A DNA stretch of 9,999 bases from Bacteroidota bacterium (GTDB taxonomy: Bacteria > Bacteroidota > Bacteroidia > Chitinophagales > Chitinophagaceae), in the NCBI GenBank assembly GCA_023423835.1, contig JAFAEW010000071.1:1-9999 (forward strand), given 5' to 3'. Below, in pieces: positions 1 through 6,648 of this stretch. Position numbers and translations under genes: made by a program. Each line of letters begins with the position of its first letter. The first letter of the stretch is position 1. Under the pieces are notes generated by a model. It had not been told where the DNA came from, searched no databases, and saw only the letters and a program-made list of their open reading frames with translations.

Positions 1-219
1 AAGGTCATGAAAAAGTTTTCTTTAAGTGAAAAGGAAGCCGGCTATTTTGTTTTTTGCGGCGAGGCGGAGAATACCACTTATACAAAAGGCGATGAACACA
101 TCAGCGTATTGTTTAAGGATGGAACAGTTAAGGATATTTCGGGTGTAGATTATCCGCTTATCCATCAAACCCTTTCAATGCCCGTTAAAAAATTTTACAT
201 TTGCTTTTTAGACATCTGA
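1..219 (+). CDS. C-terminal end of a probable HD-superfamily phosphohydrolase (COG1078-like), 5' partial
   Basis: The frame is open from the first base of the window, so the ATG at position 7 need not be the true start; 72 codons precede the TGA at 217-219. The visible tail contains a stretch around HISVLFKDGTVKDISG and ends in PVKKFYICF. From memory this matches the end of the roughly 400-residue HD-domain phosphohydrolases (COG1078) that lie just upstream of lpxD in many Bacteroidota. The catalytic HD residues would be upstream and cannot be seen, so activity and substrate cannot be judged; the family is thought to act on nucleotides. The gene ends 75 bp before lpxD on the same strand. The alternative is a short independent 70-residue protein starting at position 7, which I consider less likely because of the match and the open frame. 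Confidence 0.65.
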   Translation, partial: KVMKKFSLSEKEAGYFVFCGEAENTTYTKGDEHISVLFKDGTVKDISGVDYPLIHQTLSMPVKKFYICFLDI

Positions 220-294
220 GATTGACGGAATTCTTCTGGTGTTGAAGTACTCAATTTTTTTCTGTCGGTTTCTGTAAGAATTAATCGATGAATT

Positions 295-1347
295 ATGCAA
301 TTTACTGCCGAACAAATAGCTATGCTTATTGGAGGAAAGGTCGAGGGCAATCCCGAAGCCGCCGTAGGTTCCTTCGGAAAGATCGAGGAAGCCAAACAAC
401 ATCAGCTTTCTTTTCTTGCCAATCCCAAATATGAAGAATATCTGTACAGATCCAAAGCGTCTATCATAATTGTAAACGATAACCAGGAAATAAAGGCGCC
501 GGTAGCGGCCACGCTCATAAGGGTTCCCAATGCGTATTCTGCCTTTGCGATGCTGCTTGAAAAGTATCAGCAAATGATGAATCAGCAACTGACCGGAATT
601 CAGCAGCCAAGCTTTATCCATCCGTCGGTAACCCTGGGAGAAAACGTGTATGTGGGCGCATTTTGTTTTATCGGTGAAGGAGCGAGGGTAGGAAACAATG
701 TGAAGCTGTTTCCGATGACCTTCATTGGAAATGGCGTAAAGATCGGTGATGACTCCATGATAATGCCGGGCGTGAAGATCTATCATCATTGTGTTATCGG
801 AAAAAACGTTACCATTCATGCCGGAACCATCATTGGAAGTGATGGTTTTGGATTTGCACCGCAGCCCGACGGCAGCTATAAAAAGATTCCGCAGATCGGA
901 AATGTTGTAATCGAAGATGACGTTGAAATCGGCGCCAATTCAACAATCGATCGCGCCACCATCGGAAGCACGCTTATCAGGGCAGGATCAAAACTCGATA
1001 ACCTCATTCAGGTTGCGCACAATGTGGAGATCGGAAATAATACGGTAATGGCCGCCCAGGCAGGCATCAGCGGCAGTACCAAAATCGGATCGAATGTTCA
1101 GATCGGAGGACAGGCGGGGATAGTAGGCCATATTCAGATTGCCGATGGCACCCGCATCAATGCCCAAAGTGGTGTAAGCAAAAGCATTAAGCAACCCAAT
1201 TCCGCAATTACTGGATCTCCCGCTTTCGATTATACCAGTGCGCTCAGAAGCCAGGCGGTGAGCCGCAACCTTCCCGAACTCGAAAAACGAGTGGCCGAAC
1301 TCGAAAAAATCGTACAACAATTACGGGAAGAAAAGATAAATGCATAA
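295..1347 (+). CDS. lpxD: UDP-3-O-(3-hydroxyacyl)glucosamine N-acyltransferase LpxD
   Basis: LpxD catalyses the third step of lipid A synthesis: it transfers an R-3-hydroxyacyl chain from acyl-ACP to the 2-amino group of UDP-3-O-acylglucosamine, in the cytosol. The protein has 350 residues, the usual length. Residues 1-100 form the N-terminal uridine-binding domain. Residues 107-300 are a left-handed beta helix of hexapeptide repeats (for example VTLGEN, ARVGNN, VKIGDD). The conserved GSDGFGFAP is at 181-189, and the catalytic histidine is H242 in the motif QVAHNVEIG (equivalent to H239 in E. coli). Residues about 325-346 form a leucine-rich C-terminal helix or coiled coil, as in family members. 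The ATG at 295 is the start that gives the full N-terminal domain; an ATG at 288 is in another frame. No Shine-Dalgarno sequence is visible. lpxC-fabZ follows after 110 bp. Confidence 0.98.
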   Translation: MQFTAEQIAMLIGGKVEGNPEAAVGSFGKIEEAKQHQLSFLANPKYEEYLYRSKASIIIVNDNQEIKAPVAATLIRVPNAYSAFAMLLEKYQQMMNQQLTGIQQPSFIHPSVTLGENVYVGAFCFIGEGARVGNNVKLFPMTFIGNGVKIGDDSMIMPGVKIYHHCVIGKNVTIHAGTIIGSDGFGFAPQPDGSYKKIPQIGNVVIEDDVEIGANSTIDRATIGSTLIRAGSKLDNLIQVAHNVEIGNNTVMAAQAGISGSTKIGSNVQIGGQAGIVGHIQIADGTRINAQSGVSKSIKQPNSAITGSPAFDYTSALRSQAVSRNLPELEKRVAELEKIVQQLREEKINA

Positions 1348-1388
1348 TATTCTGAAGCCGCGCCCTTCTTTCTAATGGCTTCTAACCC

Positions 1389-1396
1389 TATTTTTG
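1389..1396 (+). promoter_or_regulatory. Candidate Bacteroidota -7 promoter element upstream of lpxC-fabZ
   Basis: TATTTTTG matches the Bacteroidota sigma-ABfr -7 consensus TAnnTTTG exactly and lies 61 bp before the lpxC-fabZ ATG, in the 110 bp gap after lpxD. It is followed by CAGC, and a very similar string (TACTTTTGCAG) precedes lpxA. A clear -33 TTG/TTTG element is not obvious, so this is a motif match and not a proven promoter. Confidence 0.4.
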
Positions 1397-1457
1397 CAGC
1401 ATTCTGAACGATTTTGTCAACAAACATTCTGCGAGAAAATTACCAACTGAGACAATT

Positions 1458-2867
1458 ATGAATAATAAGTTTAATCCCGACAAGCAACATACATTAGCCG
1501 GAGAGGTAAAAATCAGCGGTACCGGTTTACATACAGGAATAATGGTAGATATGATTTTAAAACCCGCACATCCGGGATTTGGAATTCAGTTTCAACGCGT
1601 TGACCTGCCTGAAAAACCGGTAATAAAAGCCGACTGTGACCTTGTAACCGACGTAAGCCGCGGAACCACCTTGCAGGTAGGAGATGCCAAAGTGAGTACC
1701 GTAGAACACATTCTTGCCTCGCTCGTGGGAATGGGTGTTGATAATGTGATGATCGAATTAAACGGTCCCGAAGTTCCGATTATGGATGGAAGCGCTCAGC
1801 CGTTTATTGAGCGGATGAGCAAAGTGGGAATTGAGGAGCAAAATGCGGCAAAAAGCTGGTACAGCATCGATGAAAATATTTATTTGTACGACGACGCAAA
1901 GTCAGTGGAAATGGTGGCACTTCCAGCCGTAAATTACCAGATCACTACACTGATCGATTTCAACAGCCCCGTACTCGGAACCCAGCACGCGGGATTGAAA
2001 GATATCCGCGACTTCCGGGCGGAGATTGCACCGAGCCGCACTTTCTGTTTTCTCCACGAACTGGAAATGCTGCTCAGCCATAACCTTATTAAAGGAGGCG
2101 ATATCAACAATGCAATTGTAATTGTTGATAAGCCGGTTGAAGAGGAGGAACTGGGCCGGCTTTCAAAGATCTTTAAAAAGGAAAACATTGAGATAAAAAG
2201 TGAAGGCTATCTGAACAATCTCGAGCTGCATTTTCCCAATGAACCGGCACGGCATAAACTGCTCGATGTGGTGGGTGATCTCGCACTGATCGGCTATCCA
2301 ATTAAAGCGAGAATCATTGCCAATCGCCCGGGCCACAGCACCAATGTTGCCTTTGCAAAAAAGATCAAGCAGTACATCCGGAAAAACAAGCACGTGAAAG
2401 ATGTGCCGGTTTATGATCCCGCTGCTCCACCGGTTTTTACACTGGAAAATATTGAAAGAACGCTTCCTCACCGTTATCCCTTCCTGCTGATTGATAAGAT
2501 TATTGATGTAAACGAAAACAGCATTGTCGGCATTAAGAACGTAACTTTCAATGAATGGTTTTTCCAGGGACATTTTCCCGGAAATCCTGTGATGCCGGGC
2601 GTTTTACAGATTGAAGCGCTGGCGCAAACGGGCGGCATTCTTGCCATTAACAGCATGGGCGATGGCGATTACGACACCTATTTTCTGAAGATTGATAAGT
2701 GTAAATTCAAGCAGAAAGTGGTTCCCGGTGATACCATGATTTTAAAAATGGAATTGATATCGCCAATCAGGAGAGGGATTTGTGAAATGAAAGGAACGGT
2801 TTACGTGGGCGGAAAAGTTGCCACTGAAGCAGATTTAACGGCTCAGATAGTAAAAAAGACTGTTTAG
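1458..2867 (+). CDS. lpxC-fabZ: Bifunctional UDP-3-O-acyl-N-acetylglucosamine deacetylase / 3-hydroxyacyl-ACP dehydratase (LpxC-FabZ fusion)
   Basis: One 469-residue chain carries two enzymes. Residues about 10-310 are LpxC, the zinc-dependent deacetylase that makes the committed step of lipid A synthesis. Expected zinc ligands are H83 (in TVEHILAS), H266 and D270 (in ARHKLLD); the catalytic E82, K267 and H293 (in RPGHSTN) are also present. Residues about 325-469 are a hot-dog-fold FabZ, which dehydrates 3-hydroxyacyl-ACP in fatty acid elongation. It has LPHRYPFLLID at 336-346, the catalytic H372 in GHFPGNPVMPG and E386 in LQIEALAQTGG. A basic linker (about 302-320) joins the halves. This fusion is known in Bacteroidota and is not a sequencing artefact: the frame is continuous and both active sites are intact. 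Joining the two enzymes may balance the use of 3-hydroxyacyl-ACP between lipid A and phospholipids (inference). The ATG at 1458 has no Shine-Dalgarno sequence. Confidence 0.98.
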   Translation: MNNKFNPDKQHTLAGEVKISGTGLHTGIMVDMILKPAHPGFGIQFQRVDLPEKPVIKADCDLVTDVSRGTTLQVGDAKVSTVEHILASLVGMGVDNVMIELNGPEVPIMDGSAQPFIERMSKVGIEEQNAAKSWYSIDENIYLYDDAKSVEMVALPAVNYQITTLIDFNSPVLGTQHAGLKDIRDFRAEIAPSRTFCFLHELEMLLSHNLIKGGDINNAIVIVDKPVEEEELGRLSKIFKKENIEIKSEGYLNNLELHFPNEPARHKLLDVVGDLALIGYPIKARIIANRPGHSTNVAFAKKIKQYIRKNKHVKDVPVYDPAAPPVFTLENIERTLPHRYPFLLIDKIIDVNENSIVGIKNVTFNEWFFQGHFPGNPVMPGVLQIEALAQTGGILAINSMGDGDYDTYFLKIDKCKFKQKVVPGDTMILKMELISPIRRGICEMKGTVYVGGKVATEADLTAQIVKKTV

Positions 2868-2883
2868 CATAAGAATTTACCAT

Positions 2884-2891
2884 TACTTTTG
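2884..2891 (+). promoter_or_regulatory. Candidate Bacteroidota -7 promoter element upstream of lpxA
   Basis: TACTTTTG matches the TAnnTTTG consensus exactly, 76 bp before the lpxA ATG and just after the lpxC-fabZ stop. A TTTAG at 2863-2867, 17 bp upstream, could serve as an imperfect -33 element. The same TTTTGCAG core occurs upstream of lpxC-fabZ, which supports internal promoters in the lpx cluster, but this rests on motif matching alone. Confidence 0.4.
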
Positions 2892-2967
2892 CAGTCAAAT
2901 TTTTTTTCGGCATCATTTTGAGGAGAAGAGTTCGTCATTTTTTCCCAACCGGAAATAAAGCCATTTC

Positions 2968-3765
2968 ATGATACATCCACACACATATATTCATCCCGAC
3001 GCGGTAATTCCGCAGAATGTAAAGATCGATCCGTTTACAGTCATTCATCAGGATGTTGAAATAGGTGAAGGCACCTGGATCGGCAGCAACGTAACCATAA
3101 TGGAAGGCGCCCGGATTGGAAAAAATTGCCGCATCTTTCCCGGAGCGGTCATATCAGCCATCCCCCAGGATCTTAAATTCAATGGCGAAAAAACCTATAC
3201 GGAAATCGGGGATAATACAACTATCCGCGAGTTCGTAACCATTCACCGCGGCACTACCGACAGGGTGAAAACAACGGTGGGTAACGAAGTGCTGGTAATG
3301 GCCTACAGCCATATTGCACACGACTGTATTATCGGTGATCATTGTATCCTGAGCAACAGCACGCAAATGGCCGGTCATGTGATTATGGAAGACTGGGCAA
3401 TTGTGGGTGGCGTTTGCGCCATTCACCAGTTTGTTCATATCGGCCAACACGCCTTTATTTCCGGCGGAAGCCTTGTGAGCAAAGACGTTCCACCGTATAT
3501 AAAAGCCGGCCGAAATCCTTTGAGCTATGCCGGTGTAAACAGCGTGGGACTGAAAAGAAGGGGTTTTTCACTCGAAAAGATCAATCACATCCTCGATATT
3601 TATCGTATTATTTATAATCGCGGTTTAAATATCTCACAGGCCCTGGCATTTATTGAGGAAGAAGTTAAGGCCACCGATGAACGCGACGAGATTTTGAGTT
3701 TCATTCGTGAAAGTGATCGCGGCATTCTCAAGCGATACGGAAAAGGAAACCTCGACGAGGATTGA
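2968..3765 (+). CDS. lpxA: UDP-N-acetylglucosamine O-acyltransferase LpxA
   Basis: LpxA performs the first step of lipid A synthesis, moving an R-3-hydroxyacyl group from ACP to the 3-OH of UDP-GlcNAc. The protein has 265 residues, typical for the family. Residues 1-185 are a left-handed beta helix of hexapeptide repeats starting with IHPHTYIHPDAVI. IREFVTIHRGT is at 86-96. The catalytic histidine is H118 in YSHIAHDC (equivalent to H125 in E. coli), and H153 lies in the family motif AIHQFVHIG. Residues about 190-265 are the helical C-terminal domain, starting at the NSVGLKRRGF motif. It lies 100 bp after lpxC-fabZ and 18 bp before an ABC ATPase gene, so lpxA and the ATPase are probably co-transcribed. 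The start ATG gives the normal LpxA N-terminus. The acyl-chain ruler residue was not assigned, so the chain length used is unknown. Confidence 0.98.
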   Translation: MIHPHTYIHPDAVIPQNVKIDPFTVIHQDVEIGEGTWIGSNVTIMEGARIGKNCRIFPGAVISAIPQDLKFNGEKTYTEIGDNTTIREFVTIHRGTTDRVKTTVGNEVLVMAYSHIAHDCIIGDHCILSNSTQMAGHVIMEDWAIVGGVCAIHQFVHIGQHAFISGGSLVSKDVPPYIKAGRNPLSYAGVNSVGLKRRGFSLEKINHILDIYRIIYNRGLNISQALAFIEEEVKATDERDEILSFIRESDRGILKRYGKGNLDED

Positions 3766-3783
3766 TCAAAACAGGTCCCTTGA

Positions 3784-4452
3784 ATGACTGCTTCTACCAC
3801 CCATACTGCTGCAGATTCGCCCATTATAGTTCAGTTTGAAGATTGCGGGAAACGATTCAACAATGAATGGATCTTCCGCCATTTCAACTTCCGCTTTCTT
3901 CCCGCCGGAAAGTACGCGATTACCGGTCCCAACGGCAGCGGAAAAAGCACATTACTTCAAATCATTTCCGGAGCAATTGTTCCATCAGAAGGGAAAATGC
4001 TCGTTCAGGATGCGGCAGGAAAAAAACCCAACGCGATTTCGGAAGAACTCCACCAATATTTTTCACTCGCTGCGCCTTATCTTGATGTATTGGAGGAAAT
4101 GACGGCTACTGAATTCCTGAAGTTTCATGCCGCCTTCAAGCCGCTTCTACCCGAAATATCTCCATCCGAAATCCTGCAGTTGGTCGGGCTTTCCCGCGCC
4201 GCCGCCAAACAGATCCGGTATTACAGCAGTGGGATGAAACAGCGGATGAAACTTGCTCAGGCCATATTTTCCGACGTACCGGTTTTGTTGCTCGATGAAC
4301 CCTGCACCAATTTTGATGAAGCAGGATTTGCACTTTATCATCAATTGATTGACCGCTATTGCAGTAATAAAATGGTGATCGTGAGCAGCAATGATCCCAA
4401 CGAATACGAATTTTGCCAGGAAAGAATTCACATCCCTGACTACAAAAGCTGA
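3784..4452 (+). CDS. Orphan ABC transporter-type ATPase downstream of lpxA
   Basis: This is a 222-residue single nucleotide-binding domain with no membrane segment. The Walker A motif is GPNGSGKST at 48-56, the ABC signature is YSSGMKQR at 147-154 and Walker B is VLLLDEP at 167-173. Two elements depart from the standard. The region where the Q-loop glutamine is expected reads SLAAPYLDVLEEMT (94-107) and lacks a clear glutamine. The switch histidine after Walker B is replaced by asparagine (N203 in SSNDPNE). No permease gene is next to it in this window. It starts 18 bp after lpxA on the same strand, so it is likely co-transcribed with lpxA. A similar ATPase next to lpxA is, as I recall, common in Bacteroidota. 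The position suggests a link to envelope or LPS biology, but the partner and substrate are unknown. The first 12 residues look unstructured, and no better start is seen. Confidence 0.9.
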   Translation: MTASTTHTAADSPIIVQFEDCGKRFNNEWIFRHFNFRFLPAGKYAITGPNGSGKSTLLQIISGAIVPSEGKMLVQDAAGKKPNAISEELHQYFSLAAPYLDVLEEMTATEFLKFHAAFKPLLPEISPSEILQLVGLSRAAAKQIRYYSSGMKQRMKLAQAIFSDVPVLLLDEPCTNFDEAGFALYHQLIDRYCSNKMVIVSSNDPNEYEFCQERIHIPDYKS

Positions 4453-4672
4453 ATTCCTCCTTTTTTTCTTTCATTCTCATAATATTTGCGCTTCCCTCCT
4501 CTTCCGTCTGAAAATTTTCTTTTGCAGGTTCGCCCGATCTTTTTAGATGCGCACTTTATGTTGTGAATTATTCCCGTTTCGGTAAGAGCCCTTTTCCGGA
4601 AGGCAGATAATTGCCGGGCATGATTTTCATGCAACATACGTACTTCTATTCTTCACTAATAAATGATTTTCT
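4453..4672. other. 220 bp non-coding gap upstream of the manganese catalase gene
   Basis: No ORF here looks like a gene. The first 40 bases are pyrimidine-rich on the plus strand. Possible promoter-like elements are weak: TAATATTTGC at 4480-4489 has one extra spacer base relative to TAnnTTTG, and TTCTTTTGCAG at 4517-4527 has one mismatch. Short inverted repeats are ATCT/AGAT around TTTT (4537-4548) and GCATGA/TCATGC around TTT (4618-4632). No convincing intrinsic terminator for the upstream ABC gene was found. The stretch probably holds the catalase promoter and leader, but its exact position cannot be fixed from sequence alone. Confidence 0.5.
4618..4632 (+). repeat. Perfect short inverted repeat in the catalase leader
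   Basis: GCATGA, a TTT spacer, then TCATGC form a perfect 6 bp stem with a 3-base loop, 40 bp before the manganese catalase ATG. It could be a hairpin in the mRNA leader or a small operator. It has no T-run after it, so it is not an intrinsic terminator. Chance occurrence cannot be excluded. Confidence 0.35.
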
Positions 4673-5629
4673 ATGTTTTATCATGTAAAAGATTTACAAT
4701 TTGATGCAAGGGTCTCCAGGCCTGATCCGGCTTTTGCCACCTTGTTATTGGACCAGTTTGGCGGTGCAAACGGAGAGCTGGCAGCGGCCTTACGCTATTT
4801 CGGACAGTCTTTCGCTGCAAAAAAACCCTATCCTGATAAATTCGATTTGCTGATGGATATTGCCACTGAAGAATTCAGTCACCTTGAAATTGTTGGAGCG
4901 ACCATCGAAATGCTGTTGACCGGAGTAAATGGCGATTTGAAGAATGCAGCCGAAAACTCCGACATTATGAAGCTGCTCGATGGCAAGACTGCAAAGGAAG
5001 AATTAATTCACCAGGGAATGATGAATCCTGAATTTCTTGTATCGAGTGCCGGATCTCCCGCTTTTACTAACAGCCAGGGCGCTGCCTTCACCGCCAATTA
5101 TATCAACGGCGATGTGCAGGGCGATCTAACCAGCGATCTTCGATCAAATATTGCAGCGGAAACACGGGCAAAACTCGTTTATGAGTATCTAATGCAATTT
5201 ACCGATGATCCGGAAGTGAAAAACACCTTGCGATTTCTGATGACCCGCGAAATTGCCCATTACCAGATGTTTGCCAATGCACTCGAATCCATTCAGCCTA
5301 ATTTTCCACCGGGTGTTCTGCAGGGTGATCCGCGTTACACAAACCTCTATTTTAATTTTTCATCCGGTAATGATTATCGTGGCCCCTGGAATGAAGGTGC
5401 AACCGGCCCAACCGATGAATTAAGCGAAACCTTCCAGTATATCGACGACCCGATACGCTATTCAATGCAGACAAACGGACTGCGGGATCGTGAAATTGAA
5501 GGAAGTAACCGCACCGAAAGTGAAACGGAAACGCTGAATCAGAAATTGAGTAAATTACGCAGCCAGGAAGTAAATGAAGCTTCGCCGATGAAAAATATGG
5601 ATTGGACATCTCCGGGATCTGCCTCCTGA
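4673..5629 (+). CDS. Manganese (dimanganese) catalase
   Basis: This enzyme breaks down hydrogen peroxide to water and oxygen with a two-manganese centre in a four-helix ferritin-like bundle; it is heme-free and cytosolic. The protein has 318 residues. The expected metal ligands are all visible: E35 (in GANGELAAALRYF), E67 and H70 (in IATEEFSHLEIV), E163 (in NIAAETRAKL) and H196 (in TREIAHYQMF). After the bundle, residues about 205-270 are the extended domain-swapping part usual in this family. Residues about 270-318 form a hydrophilic tail rich in Glu, Ser and Thr with no known domain. The ATG at 4673 gives the standard N-terminus MFYHVKDLQF; an ATG at 4663 is out of frame. The gene is preceded by a 220 bp gap, so it probably has its own promoter, and is followed after 70 bp by a DsbA-like gene on the same strand. 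No regulator binding site such as an OxyR box was recognised. Confidence 0.95.
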   Translation: MFYHVKDLQFDARVSRPDPAFATLLLDQFGGANGELAAALRYFGQSFAAKKPYPDKFDLLMDIATEEFSHLEIVGATIEMLLTGVNGDLKNAAENSDIMKLLDGKTAKEELIHQGMMNPEFLVSSAGSPAFTNSQGAAFTANYINGDVQGDLTSDLRSNIAAETRAKLVYEYLMQFTDDPEVKNTLRFLMTREIAHYQMFANALESIQPNFPPGVLQGDPRYTNLYFNFSSGNDYRGPWNEGATGPTDELSETFQYIDDPIRYSMQTNGLRDREIEGSNRTESETETLNQKLSKLRSQEVNEASPMKNMDWTSPGSAS

Positions 5630-5660
5630 TAAAGAGGGGTGACGGCAAGCTTTTTGATTC

Positions 5661-5687
5661 TTCCGGGAAAATATGTTCGGGCCGGAA
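5661..5687 (+). repeat. Inverted repeat between the catalase and DsbA-like genes
   Basis: TTCCGG at 5661-5666 and CCGGAA at 5682-5687 form a 6 bp stem with a 15-base loop, ending 12 bp before the next start codon. It is followed by A residues, not a T-run, so it does not look like a terminator for the catalase gene. It could influence translation start of the downstream gene, or it could be chance. Confidence 0.25.
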
Positions 5688-5699
5688 AAATGAACCAAT

Positions 5700-6425
5700 A
5701 TGATTGACATCACCTATTATACCGATCCTCTCTGTTGCTGGAGCTGGGCATTTGAACCCCAATGGCGAAAGTTGTTATATGCCTTTGACGGCCAAATAAA
5801 ATACCGCTATTGCATGGGAGGTTTGCTGCCCGGATGGAAGCATTATAACGATTCCGTCAATTCAGTGAGTAAGCCCATTCAAATGGGGCCCGTCTGGATG
5901 CATGCGAAACAGCTTTCAGGAATGCCCATTCAACACAACATCTGGATTCAAAATCCTCCTGCTTCCTCATATCCCGCCTGTATTGCGGTAAAGTGCGCAG
6001 CACTTCAGTCAGCAGCGGCTGAAGAAGCCTATCTAAGGGCAGCACGTGAAGCAGTGATGATTTCATCCGAAAACATCGCCGATAACGATGTGCTTATTCC
6101 ACTTGCCGCAACTACTGCCGCACAAATTCCCGGTTTTGATGTGGATAGATTTAAGAAAGATCTGAAAGATGAAAACGGTTTCGATTCGTTCCGGAAAGAT
6201 CTGCAGGAAACAAAATATTATAACATCAACCGTTTTCCAACGCTCGTAGTGAAAGGCGACAAAAATCGAGGGGTAATAATCTCGGGATACCGCCCGTATG
6301 ATCAGGTAATAGAAGCTATTTCAAAACTTTCGGATCTGAAAAAAACACATGACCCGATTGTGGTGGAAGAATATAAAGCACGATGGAATTCTCTTACAGC
6401 AAGGGAGCTGGAAGAAGTGGGTTGA
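5700..6425 (+). CDS. DsbA-family / YjbH (SpxH)-like thioredoxin-fold protein
   Basis: The 241-residue protein has a thioredoxin-fold N-terminus (ITYYTDPLCCWSWAFEP, residues 4-20), an alpha-helical insertion (about 50-165), and a returning fold with the cis-proline segment NRFPTLVV at 177-184. The DPLCxxxW pattern with the following EP resembles the YjbH/SpxH and FrnE group, where the active site reads CxxC followed by Trp. Here the four positions are C12, C13, W14 and S15, so the second cysteine is replaced by serine and an extra cysteine sits next to the first. No signal peptide is present, so it should be cytosolic, unlike classical DsbA. It could be a reductase, an isomerase or glutathione-using enzyme, or an adaptor like SpxH; sequence does not decide. 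It lies 70 bp after the catalase gene on the same strand, which suggests but does not prove a shared redox role. It converges with the next gene at a distance of 18 bp. Confidence 0.85.
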   Translation: MIDITYYTDPLCCWSWAFEPQWRKLLYAFDGQIKYRYCMGGLLPGWKHYNDSVNSVSKPIQMGPVWMHAKQLSGMPIQHNIWIQNPPASSYPACIAVKCAALQSAAAEEAYLRAAREAVMISSENIADNDVLIPLAATTAAQIPGFDVDRFKKDLKDENGFDSFRKDLQETKYYNINRFPTLVVKGDKNRGVIISGYRPYDQVIEAISKLSDLKKTHDPIVVEEYKARWNSLTARELEEVG

Positions 6426-6443
6426 GACCGTTATTAACCGGGC

Positions 6444-6602
6444 TTAGCGTTTGTGGTCTTCAAACTCGGCCAACGCCCTCTCCAGCTTTTCGATTACCGC
6501 CCGGTGTTCATCGATCACTTCCATAATAAATGACTCCTTCAGTTCAACCTGCAGATAATGCAAAGCTTTTTTGATTGCGGATTTTACCAGCTCCTCATTC
6601 AT
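6444..6602 (-). CDS. Small unrecognised protein of 52 residues
   Basis: Reading the minus strand from an ATG at 6602 gives 52 codons and a TAA at 6444-6446. The peptide begins MNEELVKSAIKKAL and is dense in Glu, Lys, Leu, Ile and Ala, with hydrophobic residues spaced as in an amphipathic helix or coiled coil (for example VIEKLERALAEFE, residues 36-48). There are no membrane segment, signal peptide or cysteines. It begins 46 bp after the stop of the SRPBCC gene on the same strand and fills the space up to the convergent DsbA-like gene, which favours a real gene. No Shine-Dalgarno sequence is seen, which is normal here. I do not recognise the family and give no function. It could be a chance frame, but its composition is protein-like. 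Confidence 0.55.
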   Translation of the reverse strand: MNEELVKSAIKKALHYLQVELKESFIMEVIDEHRAVIEKLERALAEFEDHKR

Positions 6603-6648
6603 GATTTTTCAATTAATGAAAAGGAAGGAGAAAAACTGATGCCAGTTG

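Noticed and set aside
208..819. Minus-strand ORF of 203 codons opposite lpxD
   Set aside because: It is a shadow of lpxD on the other strand; composition is atypical (rich in His, Tyr and Arg) and it overlaps the end of the preceding gene.
2163..2573. Minus-strand ORF of 136 codons opposite lpxC-fabZ
   Set aside because: It spans the LpxC-FabZ junction antisense to a well-supported coding frame and has no recognisable features.
4537..4548. ATCT-TTTT-AGAT hairpin as a terminator of the lpxA-ABC transcript
   Set aside because: A 4 bp AT-rich stem without a following T-run is too weak for an intrinsic terminator.
5672..5692. Six-codon upstream ORF before the DsbA-like gene (MFGPEK)
   Set aside because: It is too short and has no sign of selection or of a regulatory leader peptide; probably chance.
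6426..6443. Imperfect palindrome CCGTTATTAACCGG in the convergent gap as a bidirectional terminator
   Set aside because: The stem is very short with a bulge and no T-run on either side.
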